Positions 63,182 through 64,000 of a stretch of 64,000 nucleotides of DNA are shown piece after piece (the first letter of the stretch is position 1; each line of letters opens with the position of its first letter). The DNA is from Thiocystis violacea. Its GTDB lineage: Bacteria; Pseudomonadota; Gammaproteobacteria; Chromatiales; Chromatiaceae. A program made the translations under genes and the position numbers. The DNA lies in assembly GCF_016583575.1 (NCBI RefSeq), contig NZ_NRRG01000015.1:1-64000 (forward strand), read 5' to 3'. The notes beneath the pieces were generated by a model that worked only from the letters and a program-made list of their open reading frames with translations, was not told the origin of the DNA and searched no databases.

Positions 63182-64000
63182 GTGAAAGTCCTTCAGGCCA
63201 ACAAGTTCTTCTTCCGAAACGGCGGCTCCGAGGCCGTGATGTTTCAGGAGAAGGCGTTTTTGCTCAAGACGGGCATCGAGGTCATCGACTTCTCGATGCG
63301 GGATCCCCGCAATTCGCCCAGCGACTACAGCGACGACTTCGTCAGCTACCAATCCTACGAGGGCGCGACCGGGGCCGGAGCGCGTATCCGTTCGGCCCTG
63401 AAGCTGATTCATTCCCCCGAGGCGGTGCGCAACATCGGCCGGCTGATCGATCGGACCCGACCCGATATCGTCCACGCCCACAACATCTACCATCAATTGA
63501 CCCCATCGATCATCGGGGCCGCCAAGCGACGCGGTATCCCGGTGGTGCTAACCCTGCACGACTACAAACCCGTGTGCCCGGTCTATACAAGATTGCGCCA
63601 GGGCCAGGTCTGCTCGGACTGTCTCGGCGGCCGCTTCTCGAATGTCGTCCGGCACCGCTGCGCGGATGGGTCGCTCGGCAAGAGCGCCCTGCTCTACGCC
63701 GAGGCCTGGTTTCAGCGTCTGATCGGAAGCTACGAGCAGGTCGACCGGCTGATCGCGCCCAGCGCCTTCATGCACCGATCCGTGACCGCGCATCGCTTCG
63801 CGCCGAGCCAGGTCGAGGTCATTCACAACGGCATCGATTGCGACGCGCCGCCGGAGGCCAGCGAGGATGACGGCTATGCCCTCTATCTGGGGCGACTCTC
63901 GCACGAAAAGGGCATCGAAACCCTGCTCGCGTCGCACGCCGGGATCGCGGACGAGGTCGATCTCGCCATCGCGGGCACGGGGCCGCTGGAAGAAGACATC
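63182..64000 (+). CDS. GT4-family glycosyltransferase (truncated by window edge)
   Basis: The visible 273 codons start at GTG (63182), with GGGAG 9 bases upstream. Features include FFFRNGGSEAVMFQE, the HAHNIYHQLTPSI segment, LHDYKPVCPVY, a Cys set (VCSDCLGGRF; RHRCADG) common in such GT4 enzymes, and YLGRLSHEKGIETLL at the start of the nucleotide-sugar domain. It probably adds a sugar to a surface polysaccharide. The C-terminal catalytic E-x7-E lies beyond the window. Confidence 0.88.
   Translation, partial: MKVLQANKFFFRNGGSEAVMFQEKAFLLKTGIEVIDFSMRDPRNSPSDYSDDFVSYQSYEGATGAGARIRSALKLIHSPEAVRNIGRLIDRTRPDIVHAHNIYHQLTPSIIGAAKRRGIPVVLTLHDYKPVCPVYTRLRQGQVCSDCLGGRFSNVVRHRCADGSLGKSALLYAEAWFQRLIGSYEQVDRLIAPSAFMHRSVTAHRFAPSQVEVIHNGIDCDAPPEASEDDGYALYLGRLSHEKGIETLLASHAGIADEVDLAIAGTGPLEEDI

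Overview
The window looks like a chromosomal segment of an anoxygenic phototrophic gammaproteobacterium, most likely a purple sulfur bacterium of the Chromatiaceae. The evidence is high GC, a bchE-type anaerobic Mg-protoporphyrin ester cyclase next to cobalamin genes (cobQ, cobF), a V-type ATPase remnant, many PAS/GGDEF/EAL and chemotaxis proteins, and REP-like intergenic repeats. The genus is an inference; no rRNA or tRNA gene was seen.

Layout. (1) 1-10.9 kb: the end of an IS110-type transposase, a CRISPR array of 10 identical 28-bp repeats, and a complete type I-D CRISPR-Cas locus. A leftward operon reads cas6-cas10d(csc3)-cas7d(csc2)-cas5d(csc1)-cas4-cas1-cas2 and runs toward the array. 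A divergent rightward pair encodes a WYL-domain regulator and the Cas3' helicase. (2) 11-15.3 kb: housekeeping and small genes: a histidine phosphatase, two small unknown proteins, bacteriohemerythrin, cysM, a free Hpt protein and a Cys-containing small protein. (3) 15.4-31.3 kb: a chemotaxis region. A NIT-domain MCP and a FliL-like protein read rightward. A long leftward operon follows: cheY-cheA-cheW-MCP-cheR-cheD-MCP-like-cheB-STAS-(REC-PP2C)x2. The MCP-like protein carries a CheZ-like D-x3-Q motif, and the last two genes form a partner-switch module. (4) 31.3-35.6 kb: a repeat-rich gap and mfd. (5) 35.7-39.7 kb: a UPF0175 protein, then a Wzz-type chain-length protein, a BY-kinase and a secreted protein, probably for exopolysaccharide. 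(6) 39.8-41.9 kb: V-ATPase subunits D and B only, cut off upstream by a heptamer repeat and a REP element. (7) 42-57.9 kb: a coiled-coil protein, aqpZ, an MFS permease, a PAS histidine kinase, a MerR-REC regulator, two giant PAS-GGDEF-EAL proteins (one with a c-type heme motif) and a secreted protein. (8) 58.2-62.7 kb: cobQ, bchE and cobF. (9) 62.7-64 kb: a large palindromic repeat and the start of a GT4 glycosyltransferase that runs off the window.

The genes suggest a motile phototroph that senses redox, nitrate or oxygen-type signals through chemoreceptors and c-di-GMP enzymes, makes bacteriochlorophyll by the B12-dependent anaerobic route, and defends itself with a type I-D system. The most unusual parts are the tandem REC-PP2C/STAS pair inside a che operon, the MCP-like protein with a possible CheZ-type active site, the orphan V-ATPase pair, and several families of short intergenic repeats.
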